Positions 48,751 to 57,616 of a stretch of DNA of 64,000 nucleotides are shown in pieces. A program made the translations under genes and the position numbers. The stretch spans positions 1-64,000 of the forward strand of contig JAZQFS010000064.1 of NCBI GenBank assembly GCA_045539625.1, given 5' to 3'. Source of the stretch: UMGS1387 sp045539625 (lineage in GTDB: Bacteria; Bacillota; Clostridia; Oscillospirales; CAG-382). Every line of letters begins with the position of its first letter. The stretch's first letter is position 1. Below the pieces are notes generated by a model. It had not been told where the DNA came from and made no database searches. It worked only from the letters and a program-made list of their open reading frames with translations.

Positions 48751-50223
48751 ATGTTTAAAACCTGTTCACCCGAAAGTGCGGGCATACCCTCAAAAAAAGT
48801 TCTCAGATTTATCAAGGCTCTTGAAGAAAAGGGCTTTGCTGTGCATAATATTCTCCTTTCAAGAGGGGATAAGCTTTTCTGTGAATGTTATTATGCACCT
48901 TTTCATAAGGATTATCTGCACAGAATGTATTCGGTGACAAAGAGCTTTGTGTCACTTGCAATAGGATTTCTTGAAGAAGAAGGCAAGCTCAGCCTTGACG
49001 ATAAGCTGGTTGATTATTTTCCTGAGTATGAATACGATAAGCAAAGCCGCCTGGGTGAGCTGACACTTCGTGATATGCTTAAAATGAGCACCTCAAGAAA
49101 AGCGGGGCTCAACTGGTTTGGAGAAGTTCGCAAAATGGAAAAGCCCGACAGAACGGCAATTTATTTTATGATGGGACACCACAGAATCCCCGGCACCTTC
49201 TATGAATATGACTCCGACGGCTCATATATGCTGGGAGTAGTTGCGGAAAAGCTGTGCGGAAAGCCCTTTATGGAATACTTGAAGGACAAGTTTATGAGAA
49301 AAATCGGCTGCAGTGAGCAAGCTTATTGCCTGAAAGCTCCCGGCGGATACTCGTGGGGTGACTCGGCACTTATGTGTAAGCCGATTGACCTTATGAAAAC
49401 CGTCCGTTTTGTTGCAAACAAGGGCGTGTGGAACGGCGAGCGTCTGATGAATGAAAAGTACCTTACCGACGCAACCTCCGTACAGTCAACACAGAACACC
49501 TACGGATTTAAGAATTATAACACCTACGGCTACGGCTATCAGATATGGAAGACAAAGAATGACGGCTTCTTCTTCAACGGTATGGGCGGTCAGTATTGCG
49601 TATATGATCCTGTCACCGATATAATTTTTGAAATAAACGAGGATACACAGGGCAACGATATGGCACTCAACCTTGTTTTCAGTGATTTTTACAACATCAT
49701 CGTTGACAACGCCGGCGAGCCTATGGAAGAAAATCCCGAAGATTACAAAGAGCTTTGCGACTATGTTGCTTGCCGTGAGCTTTTCAGTATGACAGGACCG
49801 TGTGACAGTGTGACACGTGAAAAGATAAACGGTGTAACTTATGCAAGCGACAACGACCTTATGAAAAGCTTCCGCTTTGATTTTGAAGGCGACAAGGGTA
49901 CTCTTACATATGTCAATGACAGAGGCGAAATGAAAATTGATTTCGGTTTCGGTCACAATGAATTCGGACTTTTCCCCGAGGAAGGCTATTCCGATGAGGT
50001 GGGAGCACTTGAATGTGGCGGCAACAGGTATAAATGTGCCGCAAGTGCCGAGTGGTGCGAGGAGCACAAGCTTAAAATCAGGGTACAGATTATAGACAAG
50101 TACTTTGCCAACTTGGGTATGATTTTTGCTTTCAAGGGTGATGAGGCGTTTGTGATTTGCGAAAAGAGAGCCGAGGATTTTCTCAATCAGTACGGGACAA
50201 GCTTTATCGCAAAGAAAATATGA
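48751..50223 (+). CDS. Beta-lactamase-fold serine hydrolase
   Basis: A 490-residue class C beta-lactamase/esterase-like enzyme. The SxxK nucleophile is in MYSVTKSFVSLAIG (about residue 56), the Tyr motif in YEYDSDGSYMLG (about 155), and the distal motif around FFNGMGGQYCVYD (about 275). A C-terminal domain of about 150 residues with FDFEGDKGTLTYVNDRG follows. No signal peptide, so it is more likely a cytosolic esterase or peptidase than a resistance enzyme. GGAG lies 11 bases before the ATG. Confidence 0.82.
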   Translation: MFKTCSPESAGIPSKKVLRFIKALEEKGFAVHNILLSRGDKLFCECYYAPFHKDYLHRMYSVTKSFVSLAIGFLEEEGKLSLDDKLVDYFPEYEYDKQSRLGELTLRDMLKMSTSRKAGLNWFGEVRKMEKPDRTAIYFMMGHHRIPGTFYEYDSDGSYMLGVVAEKLCGKPFMEYLKDKFMRKIGCSEQAYCLKAPGGYSWGDSALMCKPIDLMKTVRFVANKGVWNGERLMNEKYLTDATSVQSTQNTYGFKNYNTYGYGYQIWKTKNDGFFFNGMGGQYCVYDPVTDIIFEINEDTQGNDMALNLVFSDFYNIIVDNAGEPMEENPEDYKELCDYVACRELFSMTGPCDSVTREKINGVTYASDNDLMKSFRFDFEGDKGTLTYVNDRGEMKIDFGFGHNEFGLFPEEGYSDEVGALECGGNRYKCAASAEWCEEHKLKIRVQIIDKYFANLGMIFAFKGDEAFVICEKRAEDFLNQYGTSFIAKKI

Positions 50224-50363
50224 TTTTTTCTGCTTCACTTTTTGGTGAGGCAGATTTTTTCTTTTTTAGCTGTTCGCCTCCGCAAAGACAAAATCTCCCT
50301 GCCTGACATTAAAGTATCTTTAAAATAAATAATAAAGAATTTACATTATTTGCTTTAAAACTG

Positions 50364-50392
50364 TTGTAAATGGCAAAAAAATATGTTATAAT
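50364..50392 (+). promoter_or_regulatory. Promoter of AI-2E gene cluster
   Basis: TTGTAA (50364-50369), 17-bp spacer, TATAAT (50387-50392). Confidence 0.65.
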
Positions 50393-50422
50393 AAACCGAT
50401 ATTAACGTGGGGGAGTGGTACT

Positions 50423-51715
50423 GTGCGAAAAGAAGTAAGACCCGAAATGAATAAAAAATATAATACAATAGCCTTGTATACGCTGTGCGTGGCATTGATT
50501 ATTGTGTGTTTTATTCTTGCAACAGTGTACAGTACACCCATAGGAAACTTCCTTGCAAAGGTGACGTCAATTCTCTCACCTGTGCTGTACGGTATAGTTT
50601 TTGCGTATATTCTTTGCCCTGCGTGTAACTTTTTTGACAGATTGCTGGATAAACTTAAGGGAGATAAAAAAATCCATAAATATCTGCTGAATCCAATAGC
50701 AAAGCGCGGCGGTATAGTAATTACCTACATTCTGTTTGTGGCGGCGCTGGTTGGACTGTTCTATATAGTTATCCCCCAGATTTCCGACAGCTTCAACAGC
50801 TTTTACGACAACTACAAAATATATATCAAAAGAGCAGATGCCTTTCTTCGTGACCTTGGCGATATGTTCGGCTTTATTCCTGCCGATGTGATTAAAAACG
50901 TGGAGCAGGGACTTGTTTCAATGCTGGAACGCTTTGTTGAACGCTCGCTGCAGCTTGTGACGGAGTACAGCCCTGTGCTTATCAACAAGGTTTCGGGCTT
51001 TGCAATGGGCGTGTGGAATATAGTTCTCGGTATTATCATTTCAATATACGTTCTTGCCGAAAGAAAGAATTTTATGAGAGCAGGCAAAAAGCTTGTTTAC
51101 TCCTGCTTTTCCGTAAACAGAGCACACAGCATCTGCCGTGCCGTTGAAAAAACACATCAGGTTTTCGGCGGCTTTGTAAACGGCAAGCTCCTTGATTCCT
51201 TGATTATCGGTATTCTGTGCTTTGCGGGAACGTCGATTTTGCAGATTCCCTATGCACCTCTTATCAGCCTTATTGTGGGTATTACAAACGTAATTCCTTA
51301 TTTCGGACCGTTTATGGGTGCAATTCCTTCATTTATAATTGTCTTCCTCAATGAGCCTGTAAAGGCGTTGTGGTTTGCAATATTTGTGCTTGTGCTTCAG
51401 CAGCTTGACGGTAACTTCATAGGTCCCAAGATTTTAGGTCAAACCATCGGCGTGTCGTCCTTCTGGATTATTACAAGTCTTCTTGTAATGGGCGGACTTT
51501 ACGGTGTTGTGGGAATGATACTTGCCGTTCCTCTCTTTGCACTTGTACAGATGCTGCTCACCAAAATTTGTAACAGCGTGCTGATGGCTAAGGGTATTAC
51601 CGTGACAGACGAAAAGGTTACGGTGATGGAATATAAAGATCCCCTTGATTTTGATGATGACGACGATGATTACGATGATGAATACGAGGTAGTAAATACC
51701 GTAGAAAAAGAATAA
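50423..51715 (+). CDS. AI-2E-family transporter
   Basis: A 430-residue membrane protein with about eight hydrophobic spans, family AI-2E (PF01594): LSPVLYGIVFAYILCP, VVNIVLGIIISIYVLAERKNF-like WNIVLGIIISIYVLAE, GITNVIPYFGPFMGAIPSF and QQLDGNFIGPKILGQTIGVSSFW are diagnostic. Members export small molecules or exchange Na+/H+. The C-terminus is strongly acidic (DDDDDYDDEYE). GTG 50423 lies eight bases after GGGGGAG. Followed after 43 bp by plsY and then metY. Confidence 0.92.
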   Translation: MRKEVRPEMNKKYNTIALYTLCVALIIVCFILATVYSTPIGNFLAKVTSILSPVLYGIVFAYILCPACNFFDRLLDKLKGDKKIHKYLLNPIAKRGGIVITYILFVAALVGLFYIVIPQISDSFNSFYDNYKIYIKRADAFLRDLGDMFGFIPADVIKNVEQGLVSMLERFVERSLQLVTEYSPVLINKVSGFAMGVWNIVLGIIISIYVLAERKNFMRAGKKLVYSCFSVNRAHSICRAVEKTHQVFGGFVNGKLLDSLIIGILCFAGTSILQIPYAPLISLIVGITNVIPYFGPFMGAIPSFIIVFLNEPVKALWFAIFVLVLQQLDGNFIGPKILGQTIGVSSFWIITSLLVMGGLYGVVGMILAVPLFALVQMLLTKICNSVLMAKGITVTDEKVTVMEYKDPLDFDDDDDDYDDEYEVVNTVEKE

Positions 51716-51724
51716 CATTGGATT

Positions 51725-51758
51725 AAGGAGGAGGCACAGCGATTGTGCCGAATAAGCT
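51725..51758 (+). promoter_or_regulatory. Ribosome site of plsY with an intervening hairpin
   Basis: AAGGAGGA (51725-51732) stands 27 bases before the ATG, too far to act directly, and no other start is possible since a TAA precedes the ATG in frame. Between them is a hairpin GGCACA-gcgat-TGTGCC (51733-51749); folding it leaves an effective spacing of about 10. Confidence 0.7.
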
Positions 51759-52571
51759 ATGTTTGAAAAAATCGGTGATATTTACGTAAACGGACTTTTC
51801 CCCGACATTGCGGCAAAAAGTACAATAGGAACACCCTTTTTGTGTGCGGGAATTGTGCTGACGGCACTTATAGCATATATTCTCGGTTCATTTAACTTTG
51901 CACTTATCCTGTCAAAGAAAATGTACGGCGAGGACATTCGAGACCACGGCAGTAAAAATGCAGGTACTACCAATATGATGCGTACCTACGGCAAGAAGGC
52001 GGCACTGTTTACCATTCTTGGAGATATAGGCAAAGGTCTGCTTTCGGTAATTGCGGGAAGCTTTCTTTTGGGAGCTGCCTTCGGCGGCGGATACTTTGCA
52101 GGACTCTGCTGTGTAATCGGACACGTGTTTCCGCTGTTTTACGGCTTTAAGGGAGGAAAAGGTGTTGCAACGGCAGCGGCGGTAATTCTTATGGTTGATC
52201 CGCTTGTGTGCCTTGTGGTGCTGGGAATATTTATACTGACGGTTGTTCTCACAAGATACGTATCTCTCGGCTCATGTCTCGGTGCGGCTCTTTTCCCGTT
52301 TCTCACCTTCTACCACGTTGTGGGAAATCCTGCTTTTCCGGGCGGAGGAATAGCTTTTGTGTGTGCTTTGATTATGGCAATGATTGTTATATGTAAGCAT
52401 CATACAAACTTAAGACGTCTTGCAAACGGAACAGAATCAAAGTTCAGCTTCAAAAAGAGCAAGCCTACAGGCGAAAAAGCGGAAAACAAGGACGTGGAAG
52501 CTGAGGATTCTCACACATATACGGCAAAGAAGAAAAAGAAAAAACGAAAATTTACGGCTAAAAAGAAATAA
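51759..52571 (+). CDS. plsY: Glycerol-3-phosphate acyltransferase PlsY
   Basis: A 270-residue integral membrane enzyme that acylates glycerol-3-phosphate from acyl-phosphate, first step of phospholipid synthesis. Motif 1 YILGSFNFALILSKKMYGEDIRDHGSKNAGTTN, motif 2 GHVFPLFYGFKGGKGVATA and motif 3 (CKHHTNLRRLANGTESKF) are all seen. The family is normally about 200-215 residues; here a charged tail of about 50 residues ends in an almost pure lysine run (AKKKKKKRKFTAKKK). Second gene of a likely AI-2E-plsY-metY unit. Confidence 0.95.
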   Translation: MFEKIGDIYVNGLFPDIAAKSTIGTPFLCAGIVLTALIAYILGSFNFALILSKKMYGEDIRDHGSKNAGTTNMMRTYGKKAALFTILGDIGKGLLSVIAGSFLLGAAFGGGYFAGLCCVIGHVFPLFYGFKGGKGVATAAAVILMVDPLVCLVVLGIFILTVVLTRYVSLGSCLGAALFPFLTFYHVVGNPAFPGGGIAFVCALIMAMIVICKHHTNLRRLANGTESKFSFKKSKPTGEKAENKDVEAEDSHTYTAKKKKKKRKFTAKKK

Positions 52572-52590
52572 TTATACGGAGGATAAAACA

Positions 52591-53871
52591 ATGAGCCACA
52601 TTAACACAAAATGTATTCAGTCGGGCTATACACCCAAAAACGGAGAGCCCAGAATTCTGCCTATTGTGCAGAGCACAACATATAAGTATGAGTCTGCCGA
52701 CCAGATGGGAAGACTTTTCGACCTTGAAGAAAGCGGATACTTCTATACCCGTCTTGCAAACCCCACAAACGATGCGGTTGCGGCAAAAATCTGCGATATG
52801 GAGGGCGGCGTAGGCGCAATGCTTACCTCTTCAGGTCAGGCGGCAAACTTCTATGCCATTTTCAACATCTGTAACGCAGGTGACCACGTTGTTTGCTCCA
52901 GTGCAATTTACGGCGGTACTTTCAATCTTTTCAACGTAACCATGAGAAAAATGGGTATTGACTTTACATTCGTAACACCCGATGTTTCCGACGAAGAGCT
53001 TGAAGCGGCATTCAAGCCCAACACCAAGGCTGTGTTTGCAGAGAGTATTTCAAACCCTTCACTTTGCATCATTGACTTTGAACAGTTTGCATCTGCCGCA
53101 CACAGACACGGCGTACCCTTTATTGTTGACAATACCTTCCCCACACCCATCAACTGCCGTCCCATCGAATACGGCGTTGACATTGTAACACACTCCACTA
53201 CCAAGTATATGGACGGTCATGCCACAAGTGTTGGCGGCTGTATTGTAGACAGCGGTAACTTTGACTGGAGCAAGTACCCCGAAAAGTTCTCCTGCCTTAC
53301 AACTCCCGACGATTCCTACCACGGCATTGTTTATACCGAAAAATTCGGCAAGAGCGCATACATCACAAAGGCACTTTCACAGGTTATGAGAGACCTTGGC
53401 TCAATCCAGTCGCCCCAGAATGCCTTCCTTCTCAACCTCGGTCTTGAAACACTTGCTCTCAGAATGGAAAGACATTGCTCCAATGCTCTTGAGGTTGCAA
53501 AGTTCCTTGAAAGCGACGAAAGAATTGCATGGGTAGAATATCCCGGCCTTGAGTCAAGCAAGTACCATGACAGAGCCGTAAAGTATATGCCTGACGGCAC
53601 CTGCGGTGTTATTTCCTTCGGTGTAAAGGGCGACAGAGAAACAGCGACAAAGTTTATGGACGCATTGAAGCTTGCAGCTATCGTAACACACGTTGCCGAT
53701 GCAAGAACCTGTATTCTCCACCCTGCAAGCACAACACACCGCCAGCTTACCGACGAGCAGCTTCGTGACTGCGGAACAAGCCCCGATCTTCTCAGACTTT
53801 CCGTGGGTATTGAGTATGCAGGAGATATTATTGACGACATTAAGCAGGCTCTTGACTCAATTTTTGCGTAA
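52591..53871 (+). CDS. metY: O-acetylhomoserine sulfhydrylase / Cys-Met metabolism PLP enzyme
   Basis: A 426-residue PLP enzyme. PIVQSTTYKYES, GYFYTRLANPTNDAV, the VDNTFPTPINCRPIEYG segment and the PLP lysine in THSTTKYMDGH are typical; the C-terminus carries RLSVGIEYAGDIIDDI. Such proteins make homocysteine from O-acetylhomoserine and sulphide, or act as methionine gamma-lyase; the choice is not certain. ATG 52591 follows GGAGGATAA by a normal distance; a longer open frame overlapping plsY is ignored. The gap to plsY is 19 bp. Confidence 0.9.
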   Translation: MSHINTKCIQSGYTPKNGEPRILPIVQSTTYKYESADQMGRLFDLEESGYFYTRLANPTNDAVAAKICDMEGGVGAMLTSSGQAANFYAIFNICNAGDHVVCSSAIYGGTFNLFNVTMRKMGIDFTFVTPDVSDEELEAAFKPNTKAVFAESISNPSLCIIDFEQFASAAHRHGVPFIVDNTFPTPINCRPIEYGVDIVTHSTTKYMDGHATSVGGCIVDSGNFDWSKYPEKFSCLTTPDDSYHGIVYTEKFGKSAYITKALSQVMRDLGSIQSPQNAFLLNLGLETLALRMERHCSNALEVAKFLESDERIAWVEYPGLESSKYHDRAVKYMPDGTCGVISFGVKGDRETATKFMDALKLAAIVTHVADARTCILHPASTTHRQLTDEQLRDCGTSPDLLRLSVGIEYAGDIIDDIKQALDSIFA

Positions 53872-53914
53872 TAAAAAGAAAAGCCGATTGACTTGTTTTA
53901 AATTTAAACTGAAA

Positions 53915-53941
53915 GATGACCGCCGATGTACGGCGGTCATC
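53915..53941. repeat. Perfect 11-bp stem palindrome after metY
   Basis: GATGACCGCCG-atgta-CGGCGGTCATC. GC-rich and perfect, but not followed by a T-run on either side, so a Rho-independent terminator is doubtful. Confidence 0.75.
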
Positions 53942-53958
53942 TGAGCTTGTCTTGATAT

Positions 53959-54002
53959 AAAAAAACCGTCCATTACGAAAGCAAAGGACGGAATTTTTTT
54001 TA
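53959..54002. terminator. Bidirectional terminator between metY and AraC gene
   Basis: CCGTCC/GGACGG stem with A-run before and TTTTTTT after. Confidence 0.75.
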
Positions 54003-54008
54003 TTATTG

Positions 54009-54938
54009 TTATTTCTTTTTGTCCTCAAGACCTGCGAAGAAGTATTCGGGCTTTTTATCGGTGGTGTAGAACAAGTCAAAATTTGACAGCACCTTTCGCA
54101 CCGTACTGAAGGTTTTTCCCGAACCGTGTGATTTTTTGAACTGCGACGGCGTAACACCGTGAGTTTTCATAAATGCTCTGTTGAAGGAACGCACAGTGCC
54201 GTAACCGCAATGATAGGCTATGTCAAGTATGTTCATATCGGTATCGGTTAGATAGGAGTCGGCTTTGCTCATTCTCAGTAAGGTGATATATTCCTTTACG
54301 GCAAGATTTATATTTTTGGAGAACAATTGCTGAAGTCTTGCGGGAGTTGCTCCCAGAGCACGTGACAGCACCGTTACGTTAAAGCTTTCCTCGGTGTATT
54401 TTTCACAGCATATTCTTACGGCACGTATAAACAGACTTGTGTCGGTTTTGTCGGATTTTTCAAGGGGCGTCACATTGAGAATGTCGCTGACAAAAGAAAC
54501 AAGCTCCGAAAAATACCTCATATACTTTGCAGGGGCCTGATTGTTTTCAAAGCCCTTGCAAAGCCCCGACAGCTTTTCCGAAAGGTTTGGAAAGAGACTG
54601 TTCATTGTCTCGTTTTTTATGATGGGAGATTTCGGAACATATTCAAGCAGAAGCGTTCCCATTGCTCCCAGACTTTCAGGCTCGAAAAGTGCTTTGAATA
54701 AAAATGGCTTGTGTCCGTCCTCAACGCTGTAGCCGTGAAGAACGTAAGGAACGAAGAATGCCGCATCGCCTTCATTTAAGGTGGTTGTTCTGCCGTTGAT
54801 GTTGACACCTATGCTTCCGCTGGTTACGCATATCAGCTCAATGTGCCTGTGCTGATGAAGAGGAAAATCACGCTCGTGAGCAACGGTTATCTGCGGATTG
54901 AGATAAAGCTCGTTTTCGTATTTTGCAGGCTGTGTCAC
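54009..54938 (-). CDS. AraC-family regulator
   Basis: A 309-residue regulator. Cupin N-terminus (FPLHQHRHIELICVTSGSIGVNI ... GDAAFFVPYVLHGY) and C-terminal double HTH (FNVTVLSRALGATPARLQQLF, ILDIAYHCGYGTVRSFNRAFMKTHGVTPSQFKK). A serine/lysine-rich tail of about 35 residues follows. GGAGG precedes the ATG. Divergent from the NhaC antiporter; the gap contains a 22-bp tandem repeat that may be its binding site. Confidence 0.85.
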   Translation of the reverse strand: MTQPAKYENELYLNPQITVAHERDFPLHQHRHIELICVTSGSIGVNINGRTTTLNEGDAAFFVPYVLHGYSVEDGHKPFLFKALFEPESLGAMGTLLLEYVPKSPIIKNETMNSLFPNLSEKLSGLCKGFENNQAPAKYMRYFSELVSFVSDILNVTPLEKSDKTDTSLFIRAVRICCEKYTEESFNVTVLSRALGATPARLQQLFSKNINLAVKEYITLLRMSKADSYLTDTDMNILDIAYHCGYGTVRSFNRAFMKTHGVTPSQFKKSHGSGKTFSTVRKVLSNFDLFYTTDKKPEYFFAGLEDKKK

Positions 54939-55018
54939 ATTTTTTCCTCCTCTCAGTGTTCTGATTTTATTTTACACGATTTTCTTCAAAAATCAACACG
55001 TAAGACAAAAGATTATAT

Positions 55019-55062
55019 AAAACGTCTATAGTTAATTGCCAAAACGTCTATAATTAATTGAC
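55019..55062. repeat. 22-bp direct repeat, two copies
   Basis: AAAACGTCTATA followed by rTTAATTGmC, repeated head to tail at 55019-55040 and 55041-55062 with two mismatches. It lies between the divergent AraC and NhaC genes. Direct repeats of about two helical turns are the usual form of AraC-type sites. Confidence 0.75.
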
Positions 55063-55177
55063 AAAGCAAACCTGCAACATTGCTTTGAAGATGTGTAAAG
55101 TGTCAAATAATCGGTTGCGGTAAAGTTAAAACAGCCGAAAATGTGTAAAAATGTAATCTTTTACGTTGTTATGGATA

Positions 55178-55206
55178 TTGACTTTTTGCCGATAAAGCTG
55201 TATATT
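55178..55206 (+). promoter_or_regulatory. Promoter of NhaC-type antiporter
   Basis: TTGACT (55178-55183), 17-bp spacer, TATATT (55201-55206). Confidence 0.75.
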
Positions 55207-55235
55207 ATAGGCATACGGAAAAGGAGGTACGGACA

Positions 55236-56537
55236 ATGGAGCTTTGTGTTATTATATTGTTTTGTCTGTCGCTTGTAATATGCATACTTTCGGACTCTTC
55301 AATACTTATCGCCCTTGCTTTCGGTCTTTGCCTTTTCTGGCTGTACGGATTAAAAAAAGGCTTTACGCCGCTGAACCTTCTCAAAATGACCTTCACGGGA
55401 ATTAATACCGTTAAAAACATACTTATAACCTTTGTGCTTATCGGAATTATGACGGCTCTCTGGCGTGAAGCAGGCACAATTGCCGTTATTGTCAGTACCG
55501 CATCAAAGCTTATAAGCCCGCCTGTGTTTTTGCTTGCCGCATTTTTACTGTGCTGCTTTGTGTCCTTCCTTACGGGAACAGCCTTCGGTACGGCGGCGAC
55601 AATGGGAGTTATCTGCTCTACCATGGCGGTGTCTCTCGGTATTTCGCCCTTGTTTACGGGTGGAGCAATACTTGCAGGCAGCTATTTCGGTGACAGGTGC
55701 TCACCCATATCCACAAGTGCCATTCTTGTCAGCACGCTTACGAAATCTGACTTGTTTTGCAATCTTAAAAATATGGCAAGGTCGGCAGTTGTACCTTTTT
55801 TGCTTTCATGTGTGCTGTACGGCTTTCTGGGAAAGACTTTTTCGGCAAAGGGCAGCATACCCGATCTTACGGGCATATTTTCACGGGACTTTGAAATGGA
55901 GCTTGTGTGTGTATTGCCTGCCTTGCTTATACTTGTGCTGTCGCTGTTGAAGGTCAATGTAAAAATCGCAATGGGGGCAAGTATACTGTGTGCCGTGCCC
56001 ATTTGTATTTTGCTTCAGGGAAGCGATGCTGTGTCCTTGCCGCACCTTGCCGTTTTCGGCTATACGTCTCAGGATACACAAATTGCATCAATGATGAACG
56101 GCGGAGGCATTGTGTCAATGTTAAAGCCTATGTGCATTGTTTGTCTGTCTTCGTCCTATTCGGATATTTTCAGGAAAACGGGACTTCTCAACGGAGCAAA
56201 AAGTGCCGTAAATGCAGTTTCGGAAAAAACGAATTCCTATATTGCCGCATTGCTCACATCTGCTGTAACGGGTATGATTGCCTGCAACCAGACTTTGTCA
56301 ATTATGCTTACCCATCAGCTTTGCAGTGACACCGAAAAGGATAACAGCCGTCTTGCACTGAACATTGAAGACAGCGCCGTTGTTACTGCAAGCCTTGTGC
56401 CGTGGTCAATAGCATCGTCTGTTGCGCTTTCTGCAGTGTCATGTCCGCAGACGTCAATAGCCTTTGGCTTTTTCCTGTATCTTCTGCCGCTGTGGAGGGT
56501 TGTACAAAGCCTGATTTTCAGAAGGAAACATTCATAA
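55236..56537 (+). CDS. NhaC-family Na+/H+ antiporter
   Basis: A 433-residue membrane protein with about 11 hydrophobic spans. LLCCFVSFLTGTAFGTAATMGVICSTMA and GSYFGDRCSPISTSAILVSTLT match the conserved NhaC core, repeated by TSAVTGMIACNQTLSIML in the second half. Members exchange Na+ (or malate/lactate) for protons. GGAGG precedes the ATG. Convergent with the NagB-like gene, with a shared terminator. Confidence 0.88.
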   Translation: MELCVIILFCLSLVICILSDSSILIALAFGLCLFWLYGLKKGFTPLNLLKMTFTGINTVKNILITFVLIGIMTALWREAGTIAVIVSTASKLISPPVFLLAAFLLCCFVSFLTGTAFGTAATMGVICSTMAVSLGISPLFTGGAILAGSYFGDRCSPISTSAILVSTLTKSDLFCNLKNMARSAVVPFLLSCVLYGFLGKTFSAKGSIPDLTGIFSRDFEMELVCVLPALLILVLSLLKVNVKIAMGASILCAVPICILLQGSDAVSLPHLAVFGYTSQDTQIASMMNGGGIVSMLKPMCIVCLSSSYSDIFRKTGLLNGAKSAVNAVSEKTNSYIAALLTSAVTGMIACNQTLSIMLTHQLCSDTEKDNSRLALNIEDSAVVTASLVPWSIASSVALSAVSCPQTSIAFGFFLYLLPLWRVVQSLIFRRKHS

Positions 56538-56609
56538 ATATTGGAAAAACACAGCGAACAATTAATAAAAATGCTCCTCAATGAGCTTAATAACAGATTT
56601 TGCCGCAAG

Positions 56610-56638
56610 AAAAGCCGCCTCGTTATGAGACGGCTTTT
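56610..56638. terminator. Bidirectional terminator
   Basis: AAAAGCCGcCTC-gttat-GAGaCGGCTTTT stem, one mismatch, with flanking A and T. Confidence 0.75.
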
Positions 56639-56653
56639 GTACTGTAAACTATT

Positions 56654-57592
56654 TCAGTTACACTCTGCGTTAAGAGGACCTGCAAGCTCTTTAAGATAGA
56701 AGAGACGTCCGGGGAGTGTGGGAATAAAGGTCGATGTGATGTTCTTGTCGGGACCGTAATGGAGAGTTGTAAGAAAACTCATACCCTGCCACTGCATTCC
56801 TCTGCCCAAAGCTCCGTCTGCACCGCCGATGATGTAGTCAGCCTGAAGGAAGAGACCGGGTCCTATTGTGTTGGCACGGCAGGGAACAAGAGTTGTACGG
56901 CTCTTGAAGCTTGTTATGGCATTCTGCTCAATTGTAAGGGGGTGAAGCTTTGCACCTATTCTGTAGCACTGCTTCTTCCATTCTTCAACCGTCGGGAATT
57001 CTTCGCCGAAGTGAGGCTCCCAGAAAGCAATGTGGCACATTCTGCCTATACCGAATACAAGCACAAGCTTTGCACCCTCTGCCTTGAGAGAAGCAATCTT
57101 TTCGGGATATGTGGGAAGATTGTCCTTTGTTGCAAAGTTTCTCTGAGATGCAGGAACGGTGTTGTCGCCAAGCTTGTTGAAGAAGGCTTCCTTCATGCTG
57201 TACTCAAAGGATGCAGGGTTGTCGGAAGGAAGAGTGTTTCCTTCGCCGTCAGACCACTCATCCATATTAAATGTGTAAACGTGGTCGCACTTTACGTCCC
57301 ATTCCTTAAGAAAGTATACTGCCCACTTGTACATTCCCATAGGTCCTACGGGAAGAATAAGGGCAATTTTTGTGCCGTTGTCCTTAGCTTTTTTTATCTG
57401 AAGAGCAATTTCATGTCCCATAAGGGTGTCAAATTCGCCTAAGGTTTCACATTCTATGGGGTTGAAATCCTTGTGCCAGAAGTCTTCACGCTTAACGCCC
57501 ATATCACAGCATCTGTCGATTTTTTCCATATCCCAGCCTTTTGGATAAAAGCCTTCCAGAAGACTGCCTTTTACTGTACTGTTAAAATCCAT
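56654..57592 (-). CDS. NagB-like (glucosamine-6-phosphate deaminase superfamily) protein with altered active site
   Basis: A 312-residue homologue of glucosamine-6-phosphate deaminases (usual length about 240-270). YTFNMDEWSD (about residue 110) keeps the Asp of FNMDEY; PVGPMGMYKW replaces the phosphate loop; GIGRMCHIAFWEP (about 182) corresponds to G-x-G-x-D-G-H-I-A-F-N-E: His and Glu are kept but the ring-opening Asp is Met and the Asn is Trp. TTLVPCRANTIGPGLFL later matches the TxG segment. It forms a two-gene operon with the PIG-L deacetylase downstream of it (gap 24 bp, deacetylase first), divergent from an AraC regulator. Likely handles an unusual amino sugar; not a standard NagB. Confidence 0.75.
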   Translation of the reverse strand: MDFNSTVKGSLLEGFYPKGWDMEKIDRCCDMGVKREDFWHKDFNPIECETLGEFDTLMGHEIALQIKKAKDNGTKIALILPVGPMGMYKWAVYFLKEWDVKCDHVYTFNMDEWSDGEGNTLPSDNPASFEYSMKEAFFNKLGDNTVPASQRNFATKDNLPTYPEKIASLKAEGAKLVLVFGIGRMCHIAFWEPHFGEEFPTVEEWKKQCYRIGAKLHPLTIEQNAITSFKSRTTLVPCRANTIGPGLFLQADYIIGGADGALGRGMQWQGMSFLTTLHYGPDKNITSTFIPTLPGRLFYLKELAGPLNAECN

Positions 57593-57616
57593 TTTTCATT
57601 CTCCTTGTGTAATGTA

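Noticed and set aside
49486..50238. Minus-strand frame of 250 codons
   Set aside because: Antisense to the beta-lactamase-fold gene; composition typical of shadow frames.
52420..52590. N-terminal extension of metY overlapping plsY
   Set aside because: The extension reads the lysine codons of plsY in another frame; ATG 52591 has a good ribosome site and begins the conserved family start.
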